From: Jeotgalicoccus sp. | GTDB lineage: Bacteria; Bacillota; Bacilli; Staphylococcales; Salinicoccaceae | Length of the DNA: 64,000 nucleotides | NCBI GenBank assembly: GCA_003513765.1 | Contig: DONT01000008.1 | Coordinates: 1-64,000 of the forward strand | Direction: 5' to 3' | Shown: one piece after another, positions 16,911 to 26,327 of the stretch | Layout: every line of letters starts with the position of its first letter | How positions within the stretch are numbered: the stretch's first letter is position 1 | Made by a program: the position numbers and the translations under genes | Notes under the pieces: generated by a model | The model's input: the letters and a program-made list of their open reading frames with translations, nothing else | Told to the model about the DNA's origin: nothing | Database searches by the model: none

Positions 16911-17387
16911 TTAAGCCTTGTAGTCGCCGGATTTACCGCCTGACTTTTCAAGGAGTTTCGTTTCTTTAATAATCATGCCTTTATCTAAAGCTTTGCACAT
17001 GTCGTAGACAGTGAGTGCAACGGCGCTTGCTGCCGTCAGTGCTTCCATTTCAACACCGGTTTTGCCGGTCGTTTTTACTGTTGCTTCAATAACTAGTATG
17101 TAGGCGCCTTCTGTTTCCCAGCGGAACGATACATCGACACCGGACAAGGACAGCGGATGGCACATCGGAATGATTTGATGTGTATTTTTTGCCGCCATAA
17201 TGCCAGCGACCTGAGCGACACCGAGAACATCACCTTTTTTAACAGTGCCTTCGGTAATTCCCTGGTAAATATTTTCCGGGACTTCTAAGAGCGCCTGTGC
17301 AGTTGCACTTCGCTTCGTCACCGTTTTATCTGAAATATCGACCATTTTAGCACGGCCTTCTTCATTAAAATGCGTAAAATTGGACAT
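16911..17387 (-). CDS. moaC: Cyclic pyranopterin monophosphate synthase MoaC
   Basis: A 158-residue enzyme that converts the MoaA product into cyclic pyranopterin monophosphate, the second half of the first step of molybdenum cofactor synthesis. Conserved features include KMVDIS near the start, KNTHQIIPMCHPL and GVEMEALTAASAVALTVYDMCKA. It is the only cofactor gene on the reverse strand and is divergent from moeA, so the 100-base gap probably carries promoters for both. GGAGGGTC bases precede the ATG. Confidence 0.95.
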   Translation of the reverse strand: MSNFTHFNEEGRAKMVDISDKTVTKRSATAQALLEVPENIYQGITEGTVKKGDVLGVAQVAGIMAAKNTHQIIPMCHPLSLSGVDVSFRWETEGAYILVIEATVKTTGKTGVEMEALTAASAVALTVYDMCKALDKGMIIKETKLLEKSGGKSGDYKA

Positions 17388-17487
17388 AATGACCCTCCGA
17401 TTTAGTACAATAAGTGTAAGTAATCAAATTATATCAGACATTAAGAAAAAAACGATAAATAACTTAAATACAGCGAGGATGATAGAA

Positions 17488-18747
17488 ATGACTTTAAACA
17501 GATCACCGATTCATGTTAATGATGCGGTCGCTAAACTGATGGAACGTGTCACGGCGCTCGGTACAGAAACTGTCAGTTACAAGGATAGTTACGGCAAAGT
17601 GCTGGCGAAAGATTTAACAGCGACGTCGGATGTACCGTTATTTACTAAATCGGCAATGGACGGTTTTGCGATTAATTCCAAACACTCAACAGGCGCTTCA
17701 GGCGAAACGAGAGTTGCGTTCAAAGTTGTCGAGGAAGTGCCGGCCGGCAGTTCGAGTGATTACGTGTTAAAAGACAATGAAGCATTCCGTATTATGACAG
17801 GTGCCGAAATTCCGGAGTCAGCGGATACGGTAGTAATGTTCGAACAGACGAAAGAAACTGAGGACGGCTTTACGATCCGCCGCGAATTTAAAGCGGATGA
17901 AAATATCGCAAAAAAAGGCGAGGAGTGTAAAGTCGGTGACGTTATCGTCGAAAAAGGCACGATGATTAATCCGGGTACTGTCGCAACACTCGCGACCTTC
18001 GGCTACAGTGAAGTGGAAGTGTTTAAAGCGCCGGCAGTCGGTGTGTTATCTACAGGAACAGAACTGCTGGAAGTTGAAGATGAACTTGAACGCGGTAAAA
18101 TCCGCAACTCCAACACACCGATGGTAATGGGCCAGCTGAAACGGATGGGCATTGAAGGCAAACATTACAAACTTGAGACGGATGATTTCGATACACTATA
18201 TACGCGTATTAAATCGATGCTAAAAGAAGTCGATGTCATTATTACGACAGGCGGGGTTTCGGTTGGAGACTACGATCTGCTGCCGAAAATCTATGATGCA
18301 CTCGGCGCGGAGGTATTATTCAACAAAGTGGCAATGCGTCCGGGCAGCGTAACGACAGTGAGTATCTTGGGCGATAAACTGCTCTTCGGTTTGAGCGGCA
18401 ATCCGTCAGCGTGCTATTCAGGCTTTGAATTGTTTGCCCGTCCTGCCTTGAATTTAATGCAGTCAGCAGCATTGCCGTTTGCGCCGATTATCGATGCGGT
18501 ACTCGATGAAGATCATACGAAAGCCAATCCGTTTTCACGCTTTATCCGTGCGGAACTGTTTTTCAAAGAAGGAAAAATATATGCACGTCCGTCCGGTTTC
18601 AATAAATCAAACGCAGTTACATCGATTGCACGAAGCAACGGTGTCATCGTTCTGCCGGGCGGTACGCGCGGATTTGAAAAAGGCGATGCTGTCAAAGTGA
18701 TGATGACCGATGTTACAACAGGTGCAGACAGTTTCGGGGTGGAGTAA
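17488..18747 (+). CDS. moeA: Molybdopterin molybdenumtransferase MoeA
   Basis: A 419-residue enzyme that inserts molybdate into adenylated molybdopterin. It carries FTKSAMDGFA, IMTGAEIP, STGTEL and TTGGVSVGDYD, the standard MoeA motifs, plus GLSGNPSACY. The ATG at 17488 follows GCGAGGATG; the longer frame to 17380 overlaps moaC's start and has no site. It starts a tightly packed operon moeA-mobB-moaE-moaD-mobA-moaA. Confidence 0.95.
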   Translation: MTLNRSPIHVNDAVAKLMERVTALGTETVSYKDSYGKVLAKDLTATSDVPLFTKSAMDGFAINSKHSTGASGETRVAFKVVEEVPAGSSSDYVLKDNEAFRIMTGAEIPESADTVVMFEQTKETEDGFTIRREFKADENIAKKGEECKVGDVIVEKGTMINPGTVATLATFGYSEVEVFKAPAVGVLSTGTELLEVEDELERGKIRNSNTPMVMGQLKRMGIEGKHYKLETDDFDTLYTRIKSMLKEVDVIITTGGVSVGDYDLLPKIYDALGAEVLFNKVAMRPGSVTTVSILGDKLLFGLSGNPSACYSGFELFARPALNLMQSAALPFAPIIDAVLDEDHTKANPFSRFIRAELFFKEGKIYARPSGFNKSNAVTSIARSNGVIVLPGGTRGFEKGDAVKVMMTDVTTGADSFGVE

Positions 18748-19218
18748 ATGAAAATATTACAGATAGCAGGCTATAAAAACACCGGGAAAACAACACTAAT
18801 TCTCGATTTCGTGCAGTTATTGAAACAATACGGCTATACTGTGGCAATCATTAAGCACCATCATATTACGGAAGATGTAGAAAACAGCACGGATACCGGC
18901 AGATTTTTTGAAGCGGGCGCAGATTATACGGCCTTCAATATGCCGGGGCATTCAGTGATGCTGGAACAGCCGGAAAAACCGCTGACAGTTCAGCTTCAGC
19001 GCTTTCAAAATGAAGGTGTGGATTTCGTGCTCGTTGAAGGATATAAAAATGAAAACTACTCAAAAATTATACTTACACATTCGTTTACAGAAGGCGATAC
19101 AGATATTAATGAAATCGGTCTGACGAATGTGTTAAACCGCTTTGATATGCGATATGATAAGGATAATGCAATGAACTGGTTTAAAGAATGGAGCAATATT
19201 AGCAATGAAAATGTTTGA
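18748..19218 (+). CDS. mobB: Molybdopterin-guanine dinucleotide biosynthesis protein MobB
   Basis: A 156-residue P-loop GTP-binding protein that assists MobA in forming the guanine dinucleotide cofactor. The Walker A is GYKNTGKTT (residues 8-16), and the GRFFEAGADY and DFVLVEGYKN segments are typical. It starts immediately after the moeA stop codon (TAAATG) and overlaps moaE by 14 bases, indicating coupling. Confidence 0.92.
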   Translation: MKILQIAGYKNTGKTTLILDFVQLLKQYGYTVAIIKHHHITEDVENSTDTGRFFEAGADYTAFNMPGHSVMLEQPEKPLTVQLQRFQNEGVDFVLVEGYKNENYSKIILTHSFTEGDTDINEIGLTNVLNRFDMRYDKDNAMNWFKEWSNISNENV

Positions 19219-19648
19219 AGTCGTATCCGAAGAACTGGATATAAATAAATATCATAAACTGACTGTAAATGAACATCAGGGTGCAGTCTGCACATTTACA
19301 GGACATGTCCGTGAATGGACAAAAGGCACACGTACAGTCCATTTGGAATATGAAGCGTATATTCCGATGGCAGAAAAAATGCTTGCTCAAATCGGCGATG
19401 AAATTGCTGAACGCTGGCCTGGTGTCATTACAGCAATCGGCCACCGTATCGGCAAACTTGAAATTTCCGATATCGCAGTCGTTATTGTAACGAGTTCACC
19501 GCACCGTACAGACAGCTACCGTGCAAACGAATATGCAGTAGAGCGGTTAAAAGAAATCGTACCGATCTGGAAAAAAGAAATATGGGAAGACGGGCAGGAA
19601 TGGATCGGCGATTCCCGCAAATATCATCCGAGTGTGGAGGAAAACTAA
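19205..19648 (+). CDS. moaE: Molybdopterin synthase catalytic subunit MoaE
   Basis: A 147-residue large subunit of molybdopterin synthase, which adds two sulfurs from MoaD to the precursor. Characteristic stretches are GAVCTFTGHVREWTKG, YEAYIPMAEK and VVIVTSSPHR, and the conserved lysine region WKKEIWEDGQEW. It is one base apart from moaD, giving the two synthase subunits from adjacent cistrons. Confidence 0.95.
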   Translation: MKMFEVVSEELDINKYHKLTVNEHQGAVCTFTGHVREWTKGTRTVHLEYEAYIPMAEKMLAQIGDEIAERWPGVITAIGHRIGKLEISDIAVVIVTSSPHRTDSYRANEYAVERLKEIVPIWKKEIWEDGQEWIGDSRKYHPSVEEN

Positions 19649-19882
19649 ATGGAAATTAAAGTATTTGCAAGTATAAAAGAAAAAATCGGCAGCGATACAA
19701 TTGATTTATTTGTCGGAGATTCAATCACTGTCGGCGAATTAAAAAATCATATCTTTGTCGACTATCCTGAACTGGACGGCGAAGTATTCCAGGTTGCTAA
19801 AAATGAAGCATTTGTTAAAGATGACGAGGTCGTTACATCGGACGATGTTGTCGCATTAATTCCACCGGTAAGCGGCGGCTGA
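19649..19882 (+). CDS. moaD: Molybdopterin synthase sulfur carrier subunit MoaD
   Basis: A 77-residue ubiquitin-fold protein ending in the Gly-Gly tail (PPVSGG) that is thiocarboxylated after MoeB activation and donates sulfur within the MoaE complex. Start overlaps the moaE stop codon region; mobA begins two bases after its stop. Confidence 0.95.
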   Translation: MEIKVFASIKEKIGSDTIDLFVGDSITVGELKNHIFVDYPELDGEVFQVAKNEAFVKDDEVVTSDDVVALIPPVSGG

Positions 19883-19883
19883 T

Positions 19884-20450
19884 ATGATAGGAGTTATTTT
19901 AGCCGGCGGCAAATCGAGCCGTTTCGGCGAAGATAAGTCGCTCTATATTTTAAACGGCAGACCGATGTACGAACATGTCGCAGAAAAGTTGAAAAATGTT
20001 CAAGCAATCGACGGGATTGTCATCAATACAAATGATAAACTAAAGACAAGTTTTAAAAATTATAAAGTGATTGTCGACGATCCGGAATATACGGATTACG
20101 GCCCGCTCGGCGGGCTGTACCGTGCAGCAAAGGAATATCCGAAAGAAGCACTTATGGTGATTTCCTGTGATACGCCGTATGTTGATGCAGCCTGGCTCGA
20201 TATACTGGCAGCTGAAGCAATGAAAACAGGCAGGACGACAATTACGGCTGATAACGACAGAGAGCATCCGCTCATCGGGGTTTATCAGCATGACACTTTA
20301 GCTGAACTATTAGAACGTCAGCTGAAGACGAAACGATTAAGTTTAAAGGCGTTTTTCGAGAATCTCGATGTCGATTATTTAAACATCGAGTCTTATAATC
20401 TCAATAGTACGACGCTGGTTAATATCAATCGAAAGACTGATATTAAATAA
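19884..20450 (+). CDS. mobA: Molybdenum cofactor guanylyltransferase MobA
   Basis: A 188-residue nucleotidyltransferase that joins GMP to molybdopterin for use by bis-MGD enzymes such as nitrate reductase. The N-terminal GTP-binding motif ILAGGKSSRFGEDK and the YGPLGGLY and SCDTPY motifs are clear. Its presence implies that the cell makes a DMSO-reductase-family enzyme elsewhere. Confidence 0.94.
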   Translation: MIGVILAGGKSSRFGEDKSLYILNGRPMYEHVAEKLKNVQAIDGIVINTNDKLKTSFKNYKVIVDDPEYTDYGPLGGLYRAAKEYPKEALMVISCDTPYVDAAWLDILAAEAMKTGRTTITADNDREHPLIGVYQHDTLAELLERQLKTKRLSLKAFFENLDVDYLNIESYNLNSTTLVNINRKTDIK

Positions 20451-20461
20451 GGAGGAATTAC

Positions 20462-21487
20462 ATGGCTCAGGTAGTTACAGATAAATTTGGCCGTCCGATA
20501 CGGGACTTAAGAATCTCGGTCACTGATAAATGTAACTTCAGATGCCGATACTGCATGCCGAAAGAAATTTTCGGAGATGATTTTGAATTCTTAAAGCGCG
20601 AACAGCTGCTTTCATTTGATGAGATTGAAAGACTCGCAAGAATTTACGCAGGTCTTGGTGTGAAGAAGTTACGCTTAACAGGCGGTGAACCGATGATGAG
20701 AAAAGACCTTCATGAGTTAATCGAAAGATTAAATGTCATTGAGGGTATTGAAGATATCGGTTTAACAACGAACGGACTGCTGCTTAAAAAGCACGGTCAG
20801 AAATTATATGATGCAGGACTCAGACGCATTAATATTAGTCTTGACGCAATGGACGATGAACTGTTCGGTAAAATTAACGACCGCGGCATCGGCACGTCAC
20901 GCATCTTAGAACAGATTGAGTATGCAATCGGACTCGGCTTCCAGATTAAAATCAACATGGTTGTGCAAAAAGGCTTAAACGAGCAGGAAATTCTGCCGAT
21001 GGCAAGATACTTTAAAAATCTGCCGGTCACATTGCGCTTCATTGAATTTATGGATGTCGGCAACGACAACGGCTGGAACTTCGAGAAAGTTGTCAGCAAA
21101 AAAGAAATACTTGAAACACTGCAGACAGAATTTGATCTGGAGCCGTTAGATCCATCGTATTACGGTGAAGTGGCTAAAGTGTATAAACATAACGATGCCG
21201 CTGATTCGTATCTCGGCTTTATTACGAGTGTCTCGGAAAGCTTCTGTTCGACATGTACGAGAGCAAGACTGTCATCTGACGGCAAGTTCTACGGCTGTCT
21301 GTTTGCAGTTGACGGTTTCGATATTAAGACGATGATGAGAGATGGCATCTCAGACGAAGAACTGACAGATGTATTAATGGGTGTATGGGACAAACGCGAT
21401 GACCGTTATTCGGAAATCAGAACCGAAATTACAGAAGAAATGCGCCAAAAACGCAAGAAAATCAACATGAGTTACATCGGCGGATAA
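20462..21487 (+). CDS. moaA: GTP 3',8-cyclase MoaA
   Basis: A 341-residue radical SAM enzyme starting molybdenum cofactor synthesis from GTP. The first cluster motif CNFRCRYC (near residues 24-31) and the second C-terminal cluster motif CSTCTRARLSSDGKFYGC are both intact. The usual C-terminal double glycine is present (YIGG). AAGGAGG precedes the start. It is the last gene in the operon and is followed by a terminator. Confidence 0.96.
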   Translation: MAQVVTDKFGRPIRDLRISVTDKCNFRCRYCMPKEIFGDDFEFLKREQLLSFDEIERLARIYAGLGVKKLRLTGGEPMMRKDLHELIERLNVIEGIEDIGLTTNGLLLKKHGQKLYDAGLRRINISLDAMDDELFGKINDRGIGTSRILEQIEYAIGLGFQIKINMVVQKGLNEQEILPMARYFKNLPVTLRFIEFMDVGNDNGWNFEKVVSKKEILETLQTEFDLEPLDPSYYGEVAKVYKHNDAADSYLGFITSVSESFCSTCTRARLSSDGKFYGCLFAVDGFDIKTMMRDGISDEELTDVLMGVWDKRDDRYSEIRTEITEEMRQKRKKINMSYIGG

Positions 21488-21495
21488 ATTTACAG

Positions 21496-21525
21496 AAAAC
21501 GTGAAGGGGCCTCTTCACGTTTTTT
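21496..21525 (+). terminator. Terminator of the molybdenum cofactor operon
   Basis: AAAACGTGAAG (21496-21506) pairs with CTTCACGTTTT (21513-21523), followed by T's. Confidence 0.9.
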
Positions 21526-21544
21526 GTGTCTAGAAGGTGAGAAT

Positions 21545-23110
21545 TTGAAACTGAACTTAAGTTTAAAACAAGCTGTGTTATATAGTTTTACTGCAATAAT
21601 CAGTCTTGTTTTTTATATAGCATTCGGCCATCATCTGTCCCGTATACTGGAAAGCATCGTGATAGGTACCGATTTAAATATTACACAATCTCTGACGTAT
21701 ATGAGTGTGTTTTTTATACTGTTTATACTGACGGATAAATTCTACAATCTGTATACACGCATGAGCGCGAATCGCTCGATTGAACATAAAGCGGGACAGC
21801 TGATCGACCGCATTGATGTGAAAACACAGCGGGAATCAGAAGGCATGATTAATGCACTCTTAGTGCATCTGGAAGAATACCGCTCGTATGAAACAGCGTT
21901 TGTGCCGACGATTATTAAAACGATGGTTAAAGTGACGCTTATTATTGCAACGTTATTTTTTATTGATATATACGCCGGGGCAATACTGTTATTTACTGCA
22001 CCGTTCATTCCGCTGTACTACGTGCTGGTCGGCCTGCAGACTCAGGAAGAATCAGTCAGGCAGGCGACGCGCTTCGATAATATCGGGACCCTGTTTTTAA
22101 ATTTAATCCGGGGCAAGGATACAGTAAAAAATACAGGCTCAAAGGACACAGTCATTAAAAGACTGGAAGAGGATAATAAAGGATTCGTAAAAGAAACCAT
22201 GCATATTTTAAAATATGCTTTCCAGTCGACAATGATGCTCGAATTTATAACGATATTGGGCATCGGACTTGTAGCCTTGGAAGTGGCGCTCCGCATTATA
22301 ATATTCCAGAATATTTCATTTTACACGGCATTTTTCGTCCTTCTTCTAGCACCGGAATTCTACAGCGCGCTGAAAGTGCTTGGTACTGAATTCCATAACG
22401 GAAAACTGGCACTCGGGAGCTACGAAAAAGCAGAAGCTATTATTAATAAACGGCCAATGAATACTTCTTACAGAGGTAAAACTGACAGCTCTGCTGCTGA
22501 GGCAGTCAATCTGACAGTCGGTCACGGCGATAAACTTCTCTTAAACAAGACAAACTTCACTTTCAGTAAAACAGGGCTGACGGCAATTACGGGGGAATCC
22601 GGTGCAGGTAAAACGACACTGCTCCGCACACTCTTAGGTCTGCATGAACCTGTATCAGGCACTCTCGATGTGCTGACGACTGATATCGGCTACGTATCTG
22701 ACCAGGTGTATTTCTCGGACACAACGATTTACGACTATGTGTCGGGACACAGCCATTCAGAAGAGAAAGTAATGGAAATACTGCATAAGTTAAATTTAAC
22801 TGACAGTATCGATAATCTGGAAGCGGGCATTCATACACCGATTGTCAATCACGATATTCCCTTATCCGGCGGAGAAATTGTCCGCTTAAAAATGGCGCGT
22901 GTATTAATCTCTAAGCCTGAGATTATTATTATGGATGAACCGACAGAGTTTCTGGATGCTGAAACAGAACAGCTTGTGATGAAGTATTTAACAGAGTTAA
23001 AAGAAACATCTGCAATTATTGCAGTTATTCACCGCCGCCAGCTGCTGTCGATCGCTGACAGCCACTACGTGTTAAATAATGGTGAACTGCAAAGAGGTGA
23101 TGCATTATGA
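21545..23110 (+). CDS. cydD: CydD-type ABC exporter half-transporter
   Basis: A 521-residue fusion of a six-helix exporter domain and an ATPase domain. With CydC it forms the thiol/heme-linked exporter needed for cytochrome bd assembly. The CydD-like LLAPEFYSALKVLGTEFHNG motif marks the end of the membrane part. ATPase motifs: Walker A GESGAGKT, signature LSGGE instead of LSGGQ, Walker B IIIMDEPTEFLD. The ATPase domain is shorter than usual between Walker A and the signature. TTG at 21545 follows AGAAGGTGAG. The gene overlaps cydC by four bases. Confidence 0.82.
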   Translation: MKLNLSLKQAVLYSFTAIISLVFYIAFGHHLSRILESIVIGTDLNITQSLTYMSVFFILFILTDKFYNLYTRMSANRSIEHKAGQLIDRIDVKTQRESEGMINALLVHLEEYRSYETAFVPTIIKTMVKVTLIIATLFFIDIYAGAILLFTAPFIPLYYVLVGLQTQEESVRQATRFDNIGTLFLNLIRGKDTVKNTGSKDTVIKRLEEDNKGFVKETMHILKYAFQSTMMLEFITILGIGLVALEVALRIIIFQNISFYTAFFVLLLAPEFYSALKVLGTEFHNGKLALGSYEKAEAIINKRPMNTSYRGKTDSSAAEAVNLTVGHGDKLLLNKTNFTFSKTGLTAITGESGAGKTTLLRTLLGLHEPVSGTLDVLTTDIGYVSDQVYFSDTTIYDYVSGHSHSEEKVMEILHKLNLTDSIDNLEAGIHTPIVNHDIPLSGGEIVRLKMARVLISKPEIIIMDEPTEFLDAETEQLVMKYLTELKETSAIIAVIHRRQLLSIADSHYVLNNGELQRGDAL

Positions 23111-24654
23111 TGTATTTAAAAGGTGAAAAGATGCATATCTTCTACAGTATCGTTCTCGGTATTATCGGCGGCCTCGTCGGTGTGGCGATATTCGGTCTGA
23201 GCGGCTATATGATCAGCTTAAGTTTCTTTGAGCCGCCGTTCTTTCTTATTATTTTAATCATTGCGATGATTAAAATGTTCGGTTTAACAAAAGGTGCAGC
23301 GAAGTATATGGAGCGGCTCTTAAGCCACGATGCGACATTTAAAATGATCGGCAGACTAAGAGCATCGTACTTCAAACAGTCGGTAAACAGCACTGAAGAT
23401 ACACACAGCGTACGCTACATTCAAAAGCTGACGAGCTACTTTGACGATATTGAAGATTATTATATCCGGATTATTTATCCTTATGTCGTTGCGGTATTTA
23501 TTTCCCTGATACTCACCGTACTGTCACTGTTAATCGATCCGATGTTACTGCTTCTTCTGCTCGTCTCAATTCTAATCTTGCTGGTAATGATGCCGCTTGT
23601 TATCAGCGGAATGTCAGGAAAACTGTACGATGAAAGAAATAAGGCGGAAGATTCCTTGTTTACACAGCTCTATCATTACATTCATGACTTTACGAACCTG
23701 TTCGTCGTGAAAGAAGATGATGAGGTAAACCGGAATATTAAAGAAACGTATAAAAAAATTACAAAAAATGAAAACAGAGAAGCATCACTCGATGCAGCTA
23801 TCGATACGGTCAGCCTGCTGATTCAGCTCGGCATGATCATCCTCATTATTGTACTGTTCAGCGGGGACTATCCGCTGTTAATTCCAATGATTATTTTACT
23901 ATTAATGAGCTTCTTTGAACTGGCCATACCGGTTATTAAACCGGCGAGTAAATATAAGGCGGTAAAAGCACGTGTTGAAGCGGTCAGTGAGACAGGTGAG
24001 GCCAAACAGCAGGATAAACACCAGTCACTGTCACTCACGGACATGACATTCCGCTATCCTTCAACGAAACGCGATGTGCTTAACAGTATTAATATAGAAA
24101 TTAAACCGGGCGAGAAACACGCCTTAATCGGCAGCAGCGGCTCGGGTAAAACAACACTGCTCAATCAGCTGATTAAACAGTCGGATGCGGGTATTATGCC
24201 GCAGCACCTGGACTTCTACAATGCAACGGTCAAAGAAAATATTACGATGTTTAATCATTTTGAAGCTGCAGAAAATCAGATTAAAGAACTGCTTGAACGC
24301 TTTGAACTGGAGCATTTCAAAGCGGATGACTATATTACGTCGGCGGAGTACTTATCACTTGGTGAGAAAAAACGAATGCATCTGATCCGCATGTATATAG
24401 AAAACAAAGATACGTGGATACTGGATGAACCGACAGCGAGTTTAAATACACGGCTCCGTGATAAGATATGGGAAGAAATATTCCAGAAGGATACTGTGCT
24501 TGCAGCAACACATGATCTCAGTCATCTTGAGCGTTTTGACTATGTACATTATCTTGAAGGCGGCACTCTTATAGAGAGCGGGAGCACCGAAGAGGCACTC
24601 CGGCAGGATGGCCCTGTCAGAGAAGCATATCAACGGTATAGAGATGCATTGTAA
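23107..24654 (+). CDS. cydC: CydC-type ABC exporter half-transporter with compact ATPase domain
   Basis: A 515-residue partner of CydD. The membrane domain has the CydC hallmark YMERLLSHDATFKMIGRLR. The ATPase domain has Walker A GSSGSGKT and Walker B TWILDEPTASLN, but the signature is LSLGEKKRM rather than LSGGQ and the usual G-x-I...G..L strand region is cut to a few residues, making it about 40-50 residues shorter than typical CydC. The frame is intact and the H-loop (AATHDLSHL) is present, so the gene is likely functional. It overlaps cydD by four bases (ATGA). Confidence 0.82.
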   Translation: MMYLKGEKMHIFYSIVLGIIGGLVGVAIFGLSGYMISLSFFEPPFFLIILIIAMIKMFGLTKGAAKYMERLLSHDATFKMIGRLRASYFKQSVNSTEDTHSVRYIQKLTSYFDDIEDYYIRIIYPYVVAVFISLILTVLSLLIDPMLLLLLLVSILILLVMMPLVISGMSGKLYDERNKAEDSLFTQLYHYIHDFTNLFVVKEDDEVNRNIKETYKKITKNENREASLDAAIDTVSLLIQLGMIILIIVLFSGDYPLLIPMIILLLMSFFELAIPVIKPASKYKAVKARVEAVSETGEAKQQDKHQSLSLTDMTFRYPSTKRDVLNSINIEIKPGEKHALIGSSGSGKTTLLNQLIKQSDAGIMPQHLDFYNATVKENITMFNHFEAAENQIKELLERFELEHFKADDYITSAEYLSLGEKKRMHLIRMYIENKDTWILDEPTASLNTRLRDKIWEEIFQKDTVLAATHDLSHLERFDYVHYLEGGTLIESGSTEEALRQDGPVREAYQRYRDAL

Positions 24655-24703
24655 AGAAATTTATAGAATGTATATATCCTTATGAAAACGGATTTTTATA
24701 TGA

Positions 24704-24709
24704 TATAAT
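24704..24709 (+). promoter_or_regulatory. Extended -10 promoter for the CNNM gene
   Basis: TGATATAAT gives an extended -10 (TG at 24701-24702). The -35 is weak, as usual for extended promoters. Confidence 0.55.
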
Positions 24710-24730
24710 GTTCTTAATTTAACGAAATTA

Positions 24731-24877
24731 GTGGAGGTGACGGCTGTTGGGAAGGTGTATCTGAAAAGAACTGCAGAGAATACTCTGTTAAACAATATAA
24801 ATCAAACTGAATTTCATGAACAAACGACCCTGGCGGTCACAAATTATCGGAGGTGAACCCCGCAGGAGGGGGACTGA
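24731..24877 (+). promoter_or_regulatory. Unusual leader with three Shine-Dalgarno-like sites before the CNNM gene
   Basis: The leader holds GGAGGTGA at 24733-24740 and again at 24849-24856, and AGGAGGGGG at about 24863-24871, the site used by the TTG start at 24878. CCCC (24858-24861 region) can pair with GGGG in the last site, hiding it. An open frame from GTG 24755 (33 codons, also open from 24731) ends at the TGA inside the second site, and a five-codon TTG frame lies at 24747. A leader peptide or metal-responsive RNA switch is possible. It does not resemble the M-box or yybP-ykoY consensus. Confidence 0.4.
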
Positions 24878-26239
24878 TTGGATATATCCACTATAACTAA
24901 TTTATTACTATTTATATTATTAATCGTACTTACAATGCTTTTTGTAGGTTCGGAATTTGCATTTGTTAAAGCACGTATGTCGAGAATTCATGCATTGGTT
25001 GAACAGGGAGACAAAAGAGCAATACGTGTAGAGAAAATGATTCACAACCTGGACTATTACTTATCTGCCTGTCAGCTGGGTATTACGGTAACAGCACTAG
25101 GTTTAGGTTGGATCGGGGAATCTACATTTGAAGTTATTTTACACCCGCTGTTTGATTTCGTCGGAGTACCGGATGCAATGCAGACAGTAACGACCGTCGC
25201 AGCAGCATTTATTATTGTAACGTTCATTCACGTTGTTGTTGGTGAACTTGCACCTAAGACGGTTGCAATTCAGTATGCAGAAAAAATGTCAATGGCATTA
25301 AGCGGCCCGTTATACTTCTTCGGTGTCGTTCTAAAACCATTTATTTGGACGATGAACGGTGCAGCAAGAGGACTTGTACGTTTAGTTGGTATTAAAGAAA
25401 TGCCGACAGAACAAGCGCACTCGGAAGAAGAACTTAAAGTGATTATGACTGAAAGTTACCAGAGCGGTGAAATTAACCAGACAGAACTTGCTTACATGCA
25501 GAATATATTCTCATTTGACGAGCGTACGGCAAAAGACGTTATGGTGCCACGTACACAAATGATTACACTGGAAGAACCGGTAACGGTTGACCAGGTTATT
25601 GAAACAATTAAAGAGTACAATTACACAAGATATCCTGTTACTGAAAGCAATGGAGACAAAGACAACATCATCGGCTTCATTAACGTCAGAGAATACTTAA
25701 CGAATCACGTATCGGATGAACATGTCGCTGCAGGCGATTATATACATGAACTTCCGGTGATTACGGAATCATCACGCATCAGTGACGCGTTGGTTAAAAT
25801 GCAGAGAGAAAGTGTGCATATCGCCTTAATCATTGATGAATACGGCGGTACAGCCGGGATGATTACAATGGAAGATATTCTTGAAGAAATCGTCGGGGAA
25901 ATCCGTGACGAGTTCGACGAAAATGAAGAACTTGATGTCATTAAAGTCGACGATGATATTTACCATATCAACGGCCGTGTGCTGCTTGATGACCTGGAAG
26001 ACGACTTTAAGATTGTCTTTAATGAAAGCGAAGATATCGATACGATTGGCGGCTGGATGCAGAGCATTAATACTGACATCGAAGAAGGCGGCTATATCGA
26101 TACCGAGTACGACCGCTGGCAGGTTCTGGAAATTGAAAACCATTCAATTAAACAGGTTGCATTCTTAAGAGACTACAACAAATTATCAGACGAAACAGCA
26201 CTTGAAGAAGATGTTGATTCAAGAGATAAGGAAAAATAA
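24878..26239 (+). CDS. mpfA: CNNM/CorC-family transporter, MpfA-like (magnesium efflux)
   Basis: A 453-residue membrane protein with an N-terminal DUF21 (CNNM) domain of about four helices (residues 8-150), a pair of CBS domains (about 205-335, with MVPRTQM and DEYGGTAGMITMEDILEEIVGEI) and a C-terminal CorC/HlyC domain. S. aureus MpfA of the same layout protects against excess magnesium. TTG start at 24878 follows AGGAGGGGG. Single-gene transcript with its own promoter and terminator. The exact ion is an inference; other CNNM proteins may move cobalt or sodium. Confidence 0.85.
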   Translation: MDISTITNLLLFILLIVLTMLFVGSEFAFVKARMSRIHALVEQGDKRAIRVEKMIHNLDYYLSACQLGITVTALGLGWIGESTFEVILHPLFDFVGVPDAMQTVTTVAAAFIIVTFIHVVVGELAPKTVAIQYAEKMSMALSGPLYFFGVVLKPFIWTMNGAARGLVRLVGIKEMPTEQAHSEEELKVIMTESYQSGEINQTELAYMQNIFSFDERTAKDVMVPRTQMITLEEPVTVDQVIETIKEYNYTRYPVTESNGDKDNIIGFINVREYLTNHVSDEHVAAGDYIHELPVITESSRISDALVKMQRESVHIALIIDEYGGTAGMITMEDILEEIVGEIRDEFDENEELDVIKVDDDIYHINGRVLLDDLEDDFKIVFNESEDIDTIGGWMQSINTDIEEGGYIDTEYDRWQVLEIENHSIKQVAFLRDYNKLSDETALEEDVDSRDKEK

Positions 26240-26249
26240 TATTTACAGT

Positions 26250-26280
26250 AAAACCGGGACATCTCTGTCCCGGTTTTTTC
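26250..26280 (+). terminator. Terminator of the CNNM gene
   Basis: AAAACCGGGACA (26250-26261) pairs perfectly with TGTCCCGGTTTT (26266-26277), followed by T's. Confidence 0.92.
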
Positions 26281-26327
26281 GTTTTTAATTATGGTAAAAT
26301 GAAATCAAAGTCAGGGGTGATATGTAT

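Noticed and set aside
24731..24877. M-box or yybP-ykoY riboswitch
   Set aside because: I could not match the conserved core motifs of either; only a generic leader is claimed.
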